DNA of 64,000 nt from JAZKID01 sp965247525 (GCA_965247525.1 OZ252015.1:1488001-1552000), one strand, 5' to 3'; shown: positions 17,215 through 26,111, numbered from the stretch's first letter. The notes: a model not told the origin generated them from the sequence alone. Program-made: numbers and translations.

Positions 17215-17331
17215 AAAGACTTCTCAAGCTTTATTTAAAACCAAATCCGCCCGCGCCCTTGTGGCTTTTGCTGAACCCCTGTAGAAGTGACTGCCTTGAA
17301 CGTGCGGACATTTCGCACCATTTGAACAGTT

Positions 17332-17961
17332 ATGAATTCCAGCAACGATATCTTCGACAAGATCCGCATCAAAAAATCGTCCGCAAAGCGCGAGGCGGAA
17401 GCCGCGCCCCCGTGCGACTTTCCCAATTGCAAGGAAAAGGGCCGCCACCGCGCGCCCAAAGGCCGCGGCCATGAAAAAGAATATTTTAATTTTTGCGTCA
17501 AGCATGTGCGCGAATACAACCTGCAGTACAATTATTTTTCCGGTCTGCCGGATGACGCGGTCGCCAGCTTTCAAAAATCGGCGTCGACCGGTCACCGCCC
17601 GACATGGACAATGGGCGCGACCGGCAACGGTCAAAAACCAACGGCAGCAGACGGCCAGAGAAATCCGTGGGCGGAGGGCGAATTGCCACGTGTCGATGAC
17701 CCGATGGGGCTGTTCAATGAAAAGACGGCCGCCCGCGCCAAGGCTCCGGCCCCGCGCAAACCCGTCGGCAATGCCGAGCGCGCCGCTTTCATGACATTGA
17801 ACCTCGACATTGGCGCGGGCGCTGCCGAGATCAAAACCAAATTCAAGACGATGGCCAAACGCTTCCACCCGGACGCGAATGGCGGCGATAAAACCTATGA
17901 AGCGAAAATGAGCGAAATCATCGTCGCTTACAACCAGTTGAAAAAAGGCGGGTTTTGTTGA
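17332..17961 (+). CDS. J-domain (DnaJ-like) protein
   Basis: A 209-residue protein with a C-terminal J domain (about 145-209) that holds the HPD motif in KRFHPDANGGDKT near residue 180; this loop stimulates DnaK ATPase activity. The N-terminal part has four Cys/His-bearing segments (CDFPNCKEKG, FNFCVKHVREYN) that look like a small metal-binding site. This architecture, J domain at the C-terminus beside bolA and cobS, is typical for Alphaproteobacteria. It ends 34 codon-lengths before the dense repeat cluster that separates it from cobS. Confidence 0.9.
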   Translation: MNSSNDIFDKIRIKKSSAKREAEAAPPCDFPNCKEKGRHRAPKGRGHEKEYFNFCVKHVREYNLQYNYFSGLPDDAVASFQKSASTGHRPTWTMGATGNGQKPTAADGQRNPWAEGELPRVDDPMGLFNEKTAARAKAPAPRKPVGNAERAAFMTLNLDIGAGAAEIKTKFKTMAKRFHPDANGGDKTYEAKMSEIIVAYNQLKKGGFC

Positions 17962-17983
17962 CCAAACCGACGGCATCGCCGTC

Positions 17984-18192
17984 AAATTGCTCCGGTGGAG
18001 CAATTTGAGGTTTGGTCGCCTCGAGCATCGCTGCGAGAGGCATTCTTGTTTTAATAATCTAAGCTTTGGTCGCCTCGAGGTAAGCCGCGTCTTGCACATC
18101 ATGCCAGTGGCATCATTTGAGCTTTGGTCGCCTCGAGTGTCGTCACGAGAGGCTGTTTTGTTTTTAGCAATTTAAGCTCTGGTCGCTTCGAT
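17984..18192. repeat. Cluster of TTTGGTCGCCTCGAG repeats with CC(A/G)GTGG hairpins
   Basis: Four copies of TTTGGTCGCCTCGAG start at 18011, 18065, 18123 and 18178 (the last degenerate), spaced 54, 58 and 55 bases. A perfect hairpin AAATTGCTCC-GGT-GGAGCAATTT lies at 17984-18006 and a decayed one with core ATGCCAGTGGCAT at 18101-18113. Spacers are unrelated in sequence. The region between the J-domain gene and cobS (17962-18595) contains this cluster, a CGTCATTGCGAG element, a half copy of the long palindrome (about 18384-18402) and a hairpin at 18541, with no gene seen. Confidence 0.8.
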
Positions 18193-18238
18193 GTGAGCGG
18201 TGAACACCTCAAGCCAAAGCGAAAGCCTCGTTTATAGT

Positions 18239-18358
18239 CGTCATTGCGAGACTGCCGTAGGCAGGCAAAGCAATCCAGCTTTACGATTTTAAAAAAGCAA
18301 AAAGCTGGATTGCTTTGGTGCAAACGCAGCTTTGCTACGTTTACACCGCGCAATGACG
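18239..18358. repeat. CGTCATTGCGAG-family palindromic element, copy 3
   Basis: The best preserved copy: ends CGTCATTGCGAG and CGCAATGACG. The inner stem is AAGCAATCCAGCTTT against AAAGCTGGATTGCTT around an A/T-rich loop. Confidence 0.85.
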
Positions 18359-18540
18359 GTTTAAAAAAGTCTTGGGACTTTTCCATTCTTGCTTGAATGC
18401 GAGCGTGTGCATGTAAATAGGCGTTCAACCTTGCCAAAACGCCGCACATTGCGCAGCATCAAACCCGTCATTTATTGCCCTCGTGCCAACAGCGAGAGGA
18501 ATTGACACGCGATCTTAAAAAAACAAGCGAATATTTTTTT

Positions 18541-18582
18541 CCTTTTCGTTGGATTCCCGCTTTCGCAAGAATAACGAAAAGG
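18541..18582. repeat. Hairpin upstream of cobS
   Basis: CCTTTTCGTT and AACGAAAAGG form a 10-bp stem around GGATTCCCGCTTTCGCAAG, a fragment of a widespread 'pure palindrome' type repeat. It ends 13 bases before the cobS start and could influence its leader. Confidence 0.6.
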
Positions 18583-18595
18583 GTTAAAAGGTCTT

Positions 18596-19612
18596 ATGAC
18601 TCAGGACAAATCCTCCGGTGCCGCCATGAACGGCCTTCCCGATACGAAGATCAACATATCAGGCCTTCCTGATATGAAAATCAACGTGCGCCAGGTGTTT
18701 GGCATCGACAGCAACATCACCGTGCCGGGCTTTGCAAAAGCCGACGACCATGTGCCGCAGATCGATCCCGATTACCTGTTCGACAAGGACACGACGCTGG
18801 CCATCCTCGCGGGCTTTGCGCAAAACCGGCGCGTGATGGTCACCGGCTATCACGGCACCGGCAAATCAACACATATCGAACAGGTGGCCGCGCGCCTCAA
18901 CTGGCCATGCGTGCGCATCAATCTCGACAGCCATGTGTCGCGCATCGACCTCATCGGCAAGGATGCGATTGTCATTAAAGACGGCCAGCAGATTACCGAA
19001 TTCCGCGATGGCATGCTGCCATGGGCGCTGCAAAACAATGTGGCGCTGGTGTTCGACGAATATGATGCGGGGCGCCCCGATGTGATGTTCGTCATTCAGC
19101 GTGTTCTGGAAGTCTCCGGCAAGCTGACGCTGCTCGACCAGAAGCGCGTCATCACACCGCATCCGTCCTTCCGCATGTTTGCAACCGCCAACACGGTCGG
19201 CCTTGGCGACACGTCGGGCCTCTATCACGGCACGCAGCAGATCAATCAGGGGCAAATGGACCGCTGGTCGATTGTTGCGAATTTAAATTATCTGCCGCAT
19301 GACAAGGAAGTGGACATCGTTGCCAAGAAAGCGCCGAAGGGCATGGACCGCGCCGTTGTGTCCAACATGGTGCGCATCGCCGACCTGACGCGCAACGCGT
19401 TCATGAACGGCGATATTTCAACCGTGATGAGCCCGCGCACCGTCATCACTTGGGCCGAGAACACCGAGATTTTCGGCGATATCGGTTTTGCGTTCCGGCT
19501 GACCTTCCTCAACAAATGCGACGAGCTGGAACGGCCGATGATTGCCGAATTCTACCAACGCGCCTTTGGTGAAGACCTTGCCGACAGCGCCGTCAACGTG
19601 GCGCTGAGCTGA
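18596..19612 (+). CDS. cobS: Cobaltochelatase subunit CobS
   Basis: A 338-residue AAA+ ATPase, the CobS subunit of the CobN-CobS-CobT complex that inserts cobalt into hydrogenobyrinic acid diamide in aerobic cobalamin synthesis. Walker A is TGYHGTGKSTH (about 84). Walker B is ALVFDEYDAGRPDV (about 148), followed by FATANTVGLGDTSG. The N-terminus carries an internal repeat, GLPDTKINIS then GLPDMKINVR, from a duplicated 24-base segment; the second copy aligns with the family. AAAAGG lies before the ATG. cobT normally follows directly, but here two unrelated genes on the other strand intervene. Confidence 0.95.
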   Translation: MTQDKSSGAAMNGLPDTKINISGLPDMKINVRQVFGIDSNITVPGFAKADDHVPQIDPDYLFDKDTTLAILAGFAQNRRVMVTGYHGTGKSTHIEQVAARLNWPCVRINLDSHVSRIDLIGKDAIVIKDGQQITEFRDGMLPWALQNNVALVFDEYDAGRPDVMFVIQRVLEVSGKLTLLDQKRVITPHPSFRMFATANTVGLGDTSGLYHGTQQINQGQMDRWSIVANLNYLPHDKEVDIVAKKAPKGMDRAVVSNMVRIADLTRNAFMNGDISTVMSPRTVITWAENTEIFGDIGFAFRLTFLNKCDELERPMIAEFYQRAFGEDLADSAVNVALS

Positions 19613-19613
19613 T

Positions 19614-20597
19614 TTAAAGACTAACACTCGGCGTTACGGCTTCAGTCGCAGTGTTTTCAGGCATCGCCGGCAGCGCCTTCATTTCGACATTGGTCACAGG
19701 GCTGTAGCCCGTGCGAATGTCAAATGTTTTAACCGCGTCTGAAAATTCAGTGATGAAACGCGCTTTGTTATTTTCAATCGCTTCATTTTCAAGCTCTTCG
19801 CGCGATGTCCAAAGAGTTCTGACCCATGTCCAGCTGTAGGTTGAAAGCGCAGTTGAAACATTTTTGCGTGCAAGGCCTTCCTGCTCCGCCTGGTTGCGCG
19901 CATAAATTTTGCCCGGCAGCGCATCGATGTCGGCACGCGTGACCTGAGCATTATCAGACAGCTGTCTTGACGTAATATTGCTTGCAACAAAACTTGCATA
20001 ATCATTGCCGATTGTTGACTTGACATCGCTTTTTGAGGTCGGCCCGGTTCCGGTCAGCTTTAGGGCGCCTTGAACAAGAGCGCTAAGCTGGTGTTTTTCG
20101 TCTTCATAATAGGCATTGACCTGATCGCGCAGGCTGACCATTTTCGGGCTCTCCAGACACGGCGCAACAGCGCCTTCCGCAGCTCGAAGCTCTGCAGGGG
20201 TTTTGGCCAGCTCAAAACAGCCAAGCTGTTCTGCGGCAATGTTTTTGGCGGCAGGCAGCGCATTGATAAGCGTGGTTTCGTGAATATCAGTGATTTTTTT
20301 CTTTGCTGCCGGGCTTGCTCGCGGAATAGGAATAATGCCGCCGGGCATCACCTTTTCGATCTGCGGCGAGATCATGAGCAGGCTATGATCGGTGATGAAG
20401 TCCAGCGTGTAGACATCGCGCTCGCTCTGGATTTTGTGAAAAACAGGCTTTTCATTGCGGCTGAAAAGCAGGGTCTGCGCCGCGGGTTTGGCCTGCGTCT
20501 GGGCGTTCATTGCGGGCGCGAAATCGGGTGCGGGTTTGGTTGCTTTAAGCTTGAGGCTTGTGGTTGCGGGTTTCACATGCGTGCGTGGCAATGTCAT
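19614..20597 (-). CDS. Hypothetical protein, paralogue of 20704-21741
   Basis: An unrecognised 327-residue protein. The N-terminal 50 residues are low complexity (K, P, A, T). No signal peptide or membrane helix is evident. Two cysteines 20 residues apart occur in LGCFELAKTPAE...VAPCLESPK, and a Trp-rich segment TYSWTWVRTLWTSREELENE lies near residue 260. The neighbouring gene shows the same Cys spacing and a matching segment STWGGWISNLFSSQAEIED, so the two are distant paralogues. It starts one base past the cobS stop in convergent orientation and, with its paralogue, splits the normal cobS-cobT pair. AT-richer than cobS. Function unknown. Confidence 0.7.
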   Translation of the reverse strand: MTLPRTHVKPATTSLKLKATKPAPDFAPAMNAQTQAKPAAQTLLFSRNEKPVFHKIQSERDVYTLDFITDHSLLMISPQIEKVMPGGIIPIPRASPAAKKKITDIHETTLINALPAAKNIAAEQLGCFELAKTPAELRAAEGAVAPCLESPKMVSLRDQVNAYYEDEKHQLSALVQGALKLTGTGPTSKSDVKSTIGNDYASFVASNITSRQLSDNAQVTRADIDALPGKIYARNQAEQEGLARKNVSTALSTYSWTWVRTLWTSREELENEAIENNKARFITEFSDAVKTFDIRTGYSPVTNVEMKALPAMPENTATEAVTPSVSL

Positions 20598-20703
20598 TTT
20601 AAGATCTCCAAAATACTAAAATATGTGCTTGCTCAATAATATAAAAACGGCATACATGATTTATACGCCGTTTTCAAGTATGGATTGCTATGAAATCAGA
20701 CGC

Positions 20704-21741
20704 TTACTCTGCGGCGTCCTGCCAGATATACGCTGGATCCGAATAACTGGCTTTGGTCAGAAAGTCTTTTTGATATTGAGTGTTGAGGTTTTGATCCTCT
20801 CCCAGTTTTGTCATGCGTTGTTTTTGGGCGGAGTGTAGCATGCGATATTTCGTGTCTTCAATTTCCGCTTGGCTGGAAAAGAGATTGGAAATCCAGCCGC
20901 CCCAAGTGCTTGTTTCTGCTGTAGCTTCTGTCTTCGCCTGATCATGCAGTGTAGCGTCGTTTTTTACTTTTAATGCCCCATCAAGAGCTTTTAATGCATC
21001 TTCTTTGCCTGACTTCTCAACAGCGTCGATACGCAATGAATGTTCAGCAACCTCAGGAATTAACCGCTGTGCAAGAATTTGAAGAAGATTTGTGTCTTTT
21101 TCTTTGCTGTCAACGGATTGGTCGGCGCTTGCAAGAATCGTGTTTACGCCTGCGATAACACCTCTCACTGTGTTCGAATAAAAATTCTGATTGTAGAAGA
21201 ACCGGCGCTTGAAATTTAAAATATCTTCGCCGTCCACGCACTGCCGCAGTTTTGAGTCGCTCTGCACGACATCGTCATAGGACTTAAAATTGTCATCATA
21301 GCATTTTTTAACAGCATCAAAGTTTTGCTGAAACAATTCCGTCTGGCGCTTGAGTTTTTGTTTGTCTTCCAAAGCAAAATCGATTTTGTATTTGTTCGAA
21401 AATTTTGTTGGATCAATCCCAACTTTGTTGATGCCAACATCAACACCACTTTGTGACCACACAAAAAAGTTCTGTGGTTTTAAAAACTCTTTCATAAAAA
21501 CCGTGTTGTCGTCGGTAGCCGCCGCTGGTGTTTCTGCGGTTTCAGGCAATGTTTTTTTAAGGTCTGTTTTTTTCGCCTCAGGTTTTGCAGCTGCCGCCTT
21601 TTTCAAAGAGGTTTTGGGAAGCGCCGGAATGATGGGTTTTTTGACTTTTGTATTTCCGCCCTGTGCCAATGCCAGCAGCGCCGGGTGCTCGGCAGAAAAT
21701 GCGAAGGCTGTTTTTTTGGAAATGGCTGATGTTGTCGACAT
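20704..21741 (-). CDS. Hypothetical protein, paralogue of 19614-20597
   Basis: An unrecognised 345-residue protein. The N-terminal 75 residues are low complexity (A, K, T, P), with KKAAAAKPEAKKTDLKK. KKCYDDNFKSYD and LRQCVDGED put two cysteines 20 residues apart, as in the neighbour. The C-terminal part contains TSTWGGWISNLFSSQAEIED followed by a helical, charged tail ending PAYIWQDAAE. It has no signal peptide or membrane segment that I can see. It lies upstream of its paralogue on the minus strand (gap 106 bases) and is divergent from cobT. Low GC relative to cobT suggests acquisition by transfer, then duplication. Confidence 0.7.
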   Translation of the reverse strand: MSTTSAISKKTAFAFSAEHPALLALAQGGNTKVKKPIIPALPKTSLKKAAAAKPEAKKTDLKKTLPETAETPAAATDDNTVFMKEFLKPQNFFVWSQSGVDVGINKVGIDPTKFSNKYKIDFALEDKQKLKRQTELFQQNFDAVKKCYDDNFKSYDDVVQSDSKLRQCVDGEDILNFKRRFFYNQNFYSNTVRGVIAGVNTILASADQSVDSKEKDTNLLQILAQRLIPEVAEHSLRIDAVEKSGKEDALKALDGALKVKNDATLHDQAKTEATAETSTWGGWISNLFSSQAEIEDTKYRMLHSAQKQRMTKLGEDQNLNTQYQKDFLTKASYSDPAYIWQDAAE

Positions 21742-21811
21742 TGTGACCCCCCTAAGTCATAAATATTGGTTTTGAAAATATAGCGTTTCGGGGCATAGAC
21801 TATCGGTGCAC

Positions 21812-23671
21812 ATGGAAAACACAAGGCAGGGCGCAAAAGATTTTATGGGGGTTTTTAAAAAAGCCCTTACCATTTCGGTGCGCGCGATTGCGGGTGAGCC
21901 GGAGCTCGATGTCAGCTTTTCCCCCGACCGGCCCTATCAGACGGCGGGTCTTGTCCGCCTTCCCGAGCCGCCGCGCAAAATGACTGTTGCCGATGCCGCG
22001 ACCCTGCGCGGAATTGCCGACAGTTTTGCCCTGCGCATTGCCTGCCACGATCCTGCCATTCACGCCCGCCACCTGCCGCAAGGGCCAAACGCCCGCGCCG
22101 TGTTTGACGCCGCCGAGCAGGCGCGCGTTGAGGCGATTGGCGCCAACCGCATGGCGGGGACAAAGCTGAATCTGGCGATGATGATCGCCGACAAATATGC
22201 GCGCCCCGCGTTTCAAGACATTCAATCCATCGAAGACGCGCCGATGGAAGATGCGCTGGCGTTGTTGCTGCGCGAACATCTCACCGGCGCAAAGCCGCCC
22301 GCGGCCGCGCAGAAACTTGTCGATCTGTGGCGCGGCACCATCGAGCAAAAAGCCGGCACCCGTTTTGAACAGCTGGCCCAGCATATCGACGACCAGCAGG
22401 CCTTTGCCCGCCAGATGCACACGCTGCTGACCGAGCTTGAGCTGGGGCAAGAGCTTGGCCTTGAGCAGACGCAAGACCCCGACGCGGAGCCTATCGACGC
22501 CAAGGGCGACACGGCGCAAAACGACAGTGCGGACGACACAACAGCCGAGCAGCCCTCATCGGGCAGCCCCGACCAGAGCGGCGATGACGACGACACTGAA
22601 GACGAGGGCGAAGACACCGAGATCGACGGCGAGGCCGACAGCACGCAAATGGCGGATGCTGAAACGCCGGGCGAATCCCGGCGCAGCAATTCTGATCTTG
22701 GCAGCGCGTCTCTGGGGCTGGCCTACACCATTTACACGCAAAGCTTTGACGAAACCATTGCCGCCGAGGCCTTGTGCGATACCGCCGAGCTCGATCGCCT
22801 GCGCTCTTATCTCGACAAGCAGCTGCAAAACCTGCAGGGCGTGGTTGCGCGCCTTGCCAACCGTTTGCAGCGCCGCTTATTGGCGCAGCAAAACCGCGCC
22901 TGGGATTTTGATCTGGAAGAGGGCACGCTCGACACCTCGCGCCTGTCGCGCGTCATTATCGACCCCACCGCCTCGCTCACCTTCATGCAGGAGCGCGAAA
23001 CCGATTTTCGCGACACGGTGGTGACGCTTCTTCTCGACAATTCCGGCTCGATGCGCGGCCGCCCGATCACGATTGCGGCCACCTGCGCCGATATTCTGGC
23101 GCGCACGCTGGAGCGTTGCGGCATCAAGGTGGAAATTCTGGGCTTTACCACCAAAGCGTGGAAGGGCGGCAAGTCGCGCGAGCAATGGCTGCACAGCGGC
23201 AAGCCCGCTTTGCCCGGCCGCCTCAATGATCTGCGCCATATCATCTACAAATCGGCCGACACGCCGTGGCGGCGCGCGCGCCGCAATCTCGGGCTGATGA
23301 TGCGCGAAGGCCTGCTGAAAGAAAATATCGACGGTGAAGCGCTGGCCTGGGCCCATCAGCGCCTGTTCGCGCGCAGCGAGCAACGCAAAATCCTGATGAT
23401 GATTTCCGATGGCGCGCCGGTCGATGATTCAACCCTGTCGGTCAATCCTGGAAATTATCTGGAGCAGCATTTGCGCAATGTCATCCATGAGATTGAAACG
23501 CGCTCGCCTGTCGAACTTCTGGCCATCGGCATCGGCCATGATGTGACGCGCTATTACCGCCATGCGGTGACGATCATCGATGCCGAAGAGCTTGCAGGCG
23601 CCATGGTCGAAAAGCTGGCCGAACTGTTTGACGACAGCAAACCCTCATCGACACGAAAGCGCGCGGCATGA
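21812..23671 (+). CDS. cobT: Cobaltochelatase subunit CobT
   Basis: A 619-residue CobT. N-terminal domain with AIAGEPELDVSF. A highly acidic linker (about 215-290, rich in D and E, including SGDDDDTEDEGEDTE) follows. The C-terminal von Willebrand A domain has the MIDAS motif LLDNSGSMRG (near residue 410) and MMISDGAPVDDST. It forms the chaperone-like ring with CobS that drives cobalt insertion by CobN. I use the ATG at 21812; a GTG two codons earlier is in frame. No clear ribosome site is seen. The stop overlaps the next gene as ATGA. Confidence 0.95.
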   Translation: MENTRQGAKDFMGVFKKALTISVRAIAGEPELDVSFSPDRPYQTAGLVRLPEPPRKMTVADAATLRGIADSFALRIACHDPAIHARHLPQGPNARAVFDAAEQARVEAIGANRMAGTKLNLAMMIADKYARPAFQDIQSIEDAPMEDALALLLREHLTGAKPPAAAQKLVDLWRGTIEQKAGTRFEQLAQHIDDQQAFARQMHTLLTELELGQELGLEQTQDPDAEPIDAKGDTAQNDSADDTTAEQPSSGSPDQSGDDDDTEDEGEDTEIDGEADSTQMADAETPGESRRSNSDLGSASLGLAYTIYTQSFDETIAAEALCDTAELDRLRSYLDKQLQNLQGVVARLANRLQRRLLAQQNRAWDFDLEEGTLDTSRLSRVIIDPTASLTFMQERETDFRDTVVTLLLDNSGSMRGRPITIAATCADILARTLERCGIKVEILGFTTKAWKGGKSREQWLHSGKPALPGRLNDLRHIIYKSADTPWRRARRNLGLMMREGLLKENIDGEALAWAHQRLFARSEQRKILMMISDGAPVDDSTLSVNPGNYLEQHLRNVIHEIETRSPVELLAIGIGHDVTRYYRHAVTIIDAEELAGAMVEKLAELFDDSKPSSTRKRAA

Positions 23672-24678
23672 AAAAGACCGGTATCGTCATCGCGCTTGCA
23701 GTGCTGGCCCATTCAGCGAGCGCGCAGACCACGGGCGACAAGCCCAAAGACGTGCCGTCCGGCATTGCGCAGATCACCGTCAATGCGCGCGCCATCAACG
23801 TGTTCACGCCGCTGCGGCCGATGGCGCATCTCAGCTTTATCGGCGGGCTGGACATCTCATCTAGCGCCAAGGGCTTTGGCGGTTTTTCGGCGCTGCATTT
23901 CGATGCCAGCGGCACGCACGGGCTTGCGGTCTCGGATGCCGGCCTGTGGATGCGTTTTGATCTTGTGGTGGCAGACGGCAAACCTGCCGCGATCACGCAT
24001 GCAGAGCTTTCGCCGCTGCATGATGCGCAAGGGGCGTCAATTGCAGGCACGCCAAAGGGCGACGCGGAAAGTCTTGCGATCCGCGACGGCGACGCCTTTA
24101 TCGGTTTTGAGCAGACGGACGCCATCCGCCGTTTCGACCTTGGCAAAGACGGTCTGGGCGCGCGCGCCAATGCCACTTATTTTCCCGACGACATCAAACA
24201 GCTGCGCACCTCGCGCGGGCTGGAATCGCTGGCGGTGTTTTCCGACACCTCGCGCTATCCCGGCGCGCTGCTGGCGATTGCGGAAAGTCCGGTGAAGGGC
24301 GAGCAAAACAACCGCGCCTGGATTATTGAAGACAAAAGCGCGCGCCGCCTCAGCGTTGTCATGCGTGACGGGTTTCAGATCACCGATGCGGCGTTTTTAA
24401 AAAGCGGCACTCTTTTGATTTTGGAACGGCGGTTCACGCCGCCATTTGATTTGTCGATGCGCATGCGCGAAATCAGCGGCGCGGCCATTTCGGGCGGCGC
24501 CAAGCTTGACGGCGAGGTGCTGGTGGAAGCGCGCCTTGGCGCGCCGATCGACAATATGGAAGGGCTCGCCGTTTCAACCGGCGCGGATGGCAGCGAAGAG
24601 ATCAGCCTGATCTCGGACGACAATTACAACCTGTTCCAGCGCACGCTTCTGATGCGGTTTAAATATAACGCAAAATAA
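23668..24678 (+). CDS. Esterase-like activity of phytase family protein, exported
   Basis: A 336-residue protein with a cleavable signal peptide, MKKTGIVIALAVLAHSASAQ. The mature part has GGFSALHFDASGTHGLAVSD, GDAESLAIRDGDAFIGFEQT, GLESLAVFSD and DNMEGLAVS, the repeated G-E-S/G-L-A pattern of the phytase-esterase-like beta-propeller family. It is therefore periplasmic and probably hydrolyses a phosphoester or ester, though no substrate is known. It overlaps cobT by 4 bases. A similar gene follows cobT in other Alphaproteobacteria, so the pairing is conserved although the reason is not clear. Confidence 0.85.
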   Translation: MKKTGIVIALAVLAHSASAQTTGDKPKDVPSGIAQITVNARAINVFTPLRPMAHLSFIGGLDISSSAKGFGGFSALHFDASGTHGLAVSDAGLWMRFDLVVADGKPAAITHAELSPLHDAQGASIAGTPKGDAESLAIRDGDAFIGFEQTDAIRRFDLGKDGLGARANATYFPDDIKQLRTSRGLESLAVFSDTSRYPGALLAIAESPVKGEQNNRAWIIEDKSARRLSVVMRDGFQITDAAFLKSGTLLILERRFTPPFDLSMRMREISGAAISGGAKLDGEVLVEARLGAPIDNMEGLAVSTGADGSEEISLISDDNYNLFQRTLLMRFKYNAK

Positions 24679-24714
24679 TGAAGCAGAATCTTTACGCTGT
24701 GCCGCAGAATGCCC

Positions 24715-24840
24715 CATTCTTGCTATGCCGAGCGTTTCTCAGTTTAAAAATGACGCTCAAGGGTCATGACCGGCTTTGCCGGCGCGCAGCGCCCTTGACC
24801 GTTTTTTTTAAACTGAAACAGTCGCATTCAAGCAAGAATG
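24715..24840. repeat. Long covarying palindromic element, copy 5
   Basis: Ends CATTCTTGC and GCAAGAATG, shoulders TATGCCGAG and GAAACAGTCGCATTCAA. Arms are TCAGTTTAAAAA and TTTTTTTAAACTGA. The core is CTCAAGGGTCATGACCGGC then GCGCCCTTGACC. Confidence 0.85.
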
Positions 24841-24873
24841 CGTAGGTCTAATCTTGGGTAGTGTGGATGGATC

Positions 24874-25482
24874 TCAATGTACCGCGCGCGAGGCGCGGAT
24901 CCAAGGGCGAAGCGCGCCGTAAGGCATGATCATCGCGCCCGCCATCGCAAGCTTGATCAGATAATCAAACACGGCAAGTTTCGCCCAGAGCGGCACGGTC
25001 AAAGACCCGAGCGCAACCGGCGCGCTCATCTGCGCGTCGCCTGCAAAGGCGACGGCGAAAAAAATCATCGTGTCGAGCGATGAGGATATCAGCGACGACA
25101 CCATTGGCGGCATCCACCATGCTTTTGTGCGCAGCCTGTCGAAAATCTGCACATCGGTGAGATTGGCGACAAGAAACGCCATCCCCGATGCGGCGGCAAT
25201 GCGCGGGGTCGCAAAATACAGCGACAAGAGCAGCGCAGGCACGAAACCTGCCAACACCACGCGCCGCGAAAATCCCGCACCATAATGGCGGTTGACGAGG
25301 TCGGTAACCAGAAACGCCACCGGATAGGTAAACGCGCCATAGGTCAAAACCTCATCGAGGTGCAGCGCATGCACGGGATATTGCACGCAGATATTGGAGG
25401 CCAGCACTACAAGCGCGAAAGCCGTGATCGGCAATGCGGCGGCGCGCCAGAACGAGAACGTGAAAACCGAAAGGCTAGCCAT
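24874..25482 (-). CDS. Queuosine precursor transporter, VUT family (YhhQ-like)
   Basis: A 202-residue membrane protein with about six helices. It carries LASNICVQYP, LTYGAFTYPVAFLVTDLVNRHYG and SSLISSSLDTMIFF, matching the YhhQ/VUT family that imports queuosine precursors such as preQ0 or preQ1 for tRNA modification. The ATG at 25482 is the best start; a TTG two codons upstream is also in frame. It is alone between two palindromic repeats. Confidence 0.87.
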   Translation of the reverse strand: MASLSVFTFSFWRAAALPITAFALVVLASNICVQYPVHALHLDEVLTYGAFTYPVAFLVTDLVNRHYGAGFSRRVVLAGFVPALLLSLYFATPRIAAASGMAFLVANLTDVQIFDRLRTKAWWMPPMVSSLISSSLDTMIFFAVAFAGDAQMSAPVALGSLTVPLWAKLAVFDYLIKLAMAGAMIMPYGALRPWIRASRAVH

Positions 25483-25495
25483 GACCAATGAGCAC

Positions 25496-25589
25496 CGTCA
25501 TTGCGAGGGTGAAACCCGAAGCAATCTATTCTGCACGATCAAAAAAATAGAATAGATTGCTTTGCTCATTTTATTCGCTCGCAATGACG
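25496..25589. repeat. CGTCATTGCGAG-family palindromic element, copy 4
   Basis: Ends CGTCATTGCGAG and CTCGCAATGACG. Inner stem AGCAATCTATTC against GAATAGATTGCTT, the same arm type as copies 1 and 5. Confidence 0.85.
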
Positions 25590-25641
25590 AAAAAGAGCAA
25601 AAGCGGGTCTAGAAAAGCGCTAATTTAAAAAATACAAAGAT

Positions 25642-25926
25642 CTACGCCTTGCTGATCTGCTTGACGTCTTTTTTCAGCTTCAGCGCATCGCGCGACAATT
25701 CATCATCATTGGCTTTCAGCAAGAACGCATCAAGGCCGCCGCGATGTTCAACCGTGCGCAGGCCCGCAGCCGACACGCGAAGACGCACCGAACGCTTCAG
25801 GCTGTCGCTGGTCAGCGTGACCATTTTCAGGTTCGGCAAAAACTTGCGCTTGGTTTTATGGTTTGAATGGCTGACTTTGTGGCCGCTCATAACCCCTATA
25901 CCCGTCAATTCGCACTGTCTGGACAT
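25642..25926 (-). CDS. rpmB: 50S ribosomal protein L28
   Basis: A 94-residue L28. It begins MSRQCELTGIGVMSGHKVSH and contains NHKTKRKFLPNL and SLKRSVRLRVSAAGLRTVEH, the standard family pattern, with a C-terminal extension typical of Alphaproteobacteria. A second ATG one codon upstream (25929) is possible. It is monocistronic, and the divergent DUF3108 gene lies 185 bases upstream. Confidence 0.95.
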   Translation of the reverse strand: MSRQCELTGIGVMSGHKVSHSNHKTKRKFLPNLKMVTLTSDSLKRSVRLRVSAAGLRTVEHRGGLDAFLLKANDDELSRDALKLKKDVKQISKA

Positions 25927-26111
25927 CATCTAACCCTTTAAAAACACGTTTTCGGCGCGCAAAACCCGCGTGGACCTGCCGCAATGCCAAAAAAACCTGC
26001 ATAGCTTTTACAGCGCCAAGTGTCAATAAAACATGGAGAGCGCGCGCTTTTTGTGCGAGGTCGTCGATTCTGGCCATAAAAAAGCTTGAACAGGGTTTTT
26101 GACTGTCATCC

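Noticed and set aside
17984..18192. CRISPR array
   Set aside because: The repeats are only 15 bases, the fourth is degenerate, spacers vary in kind and contain hairpins, and no cas genes are near.
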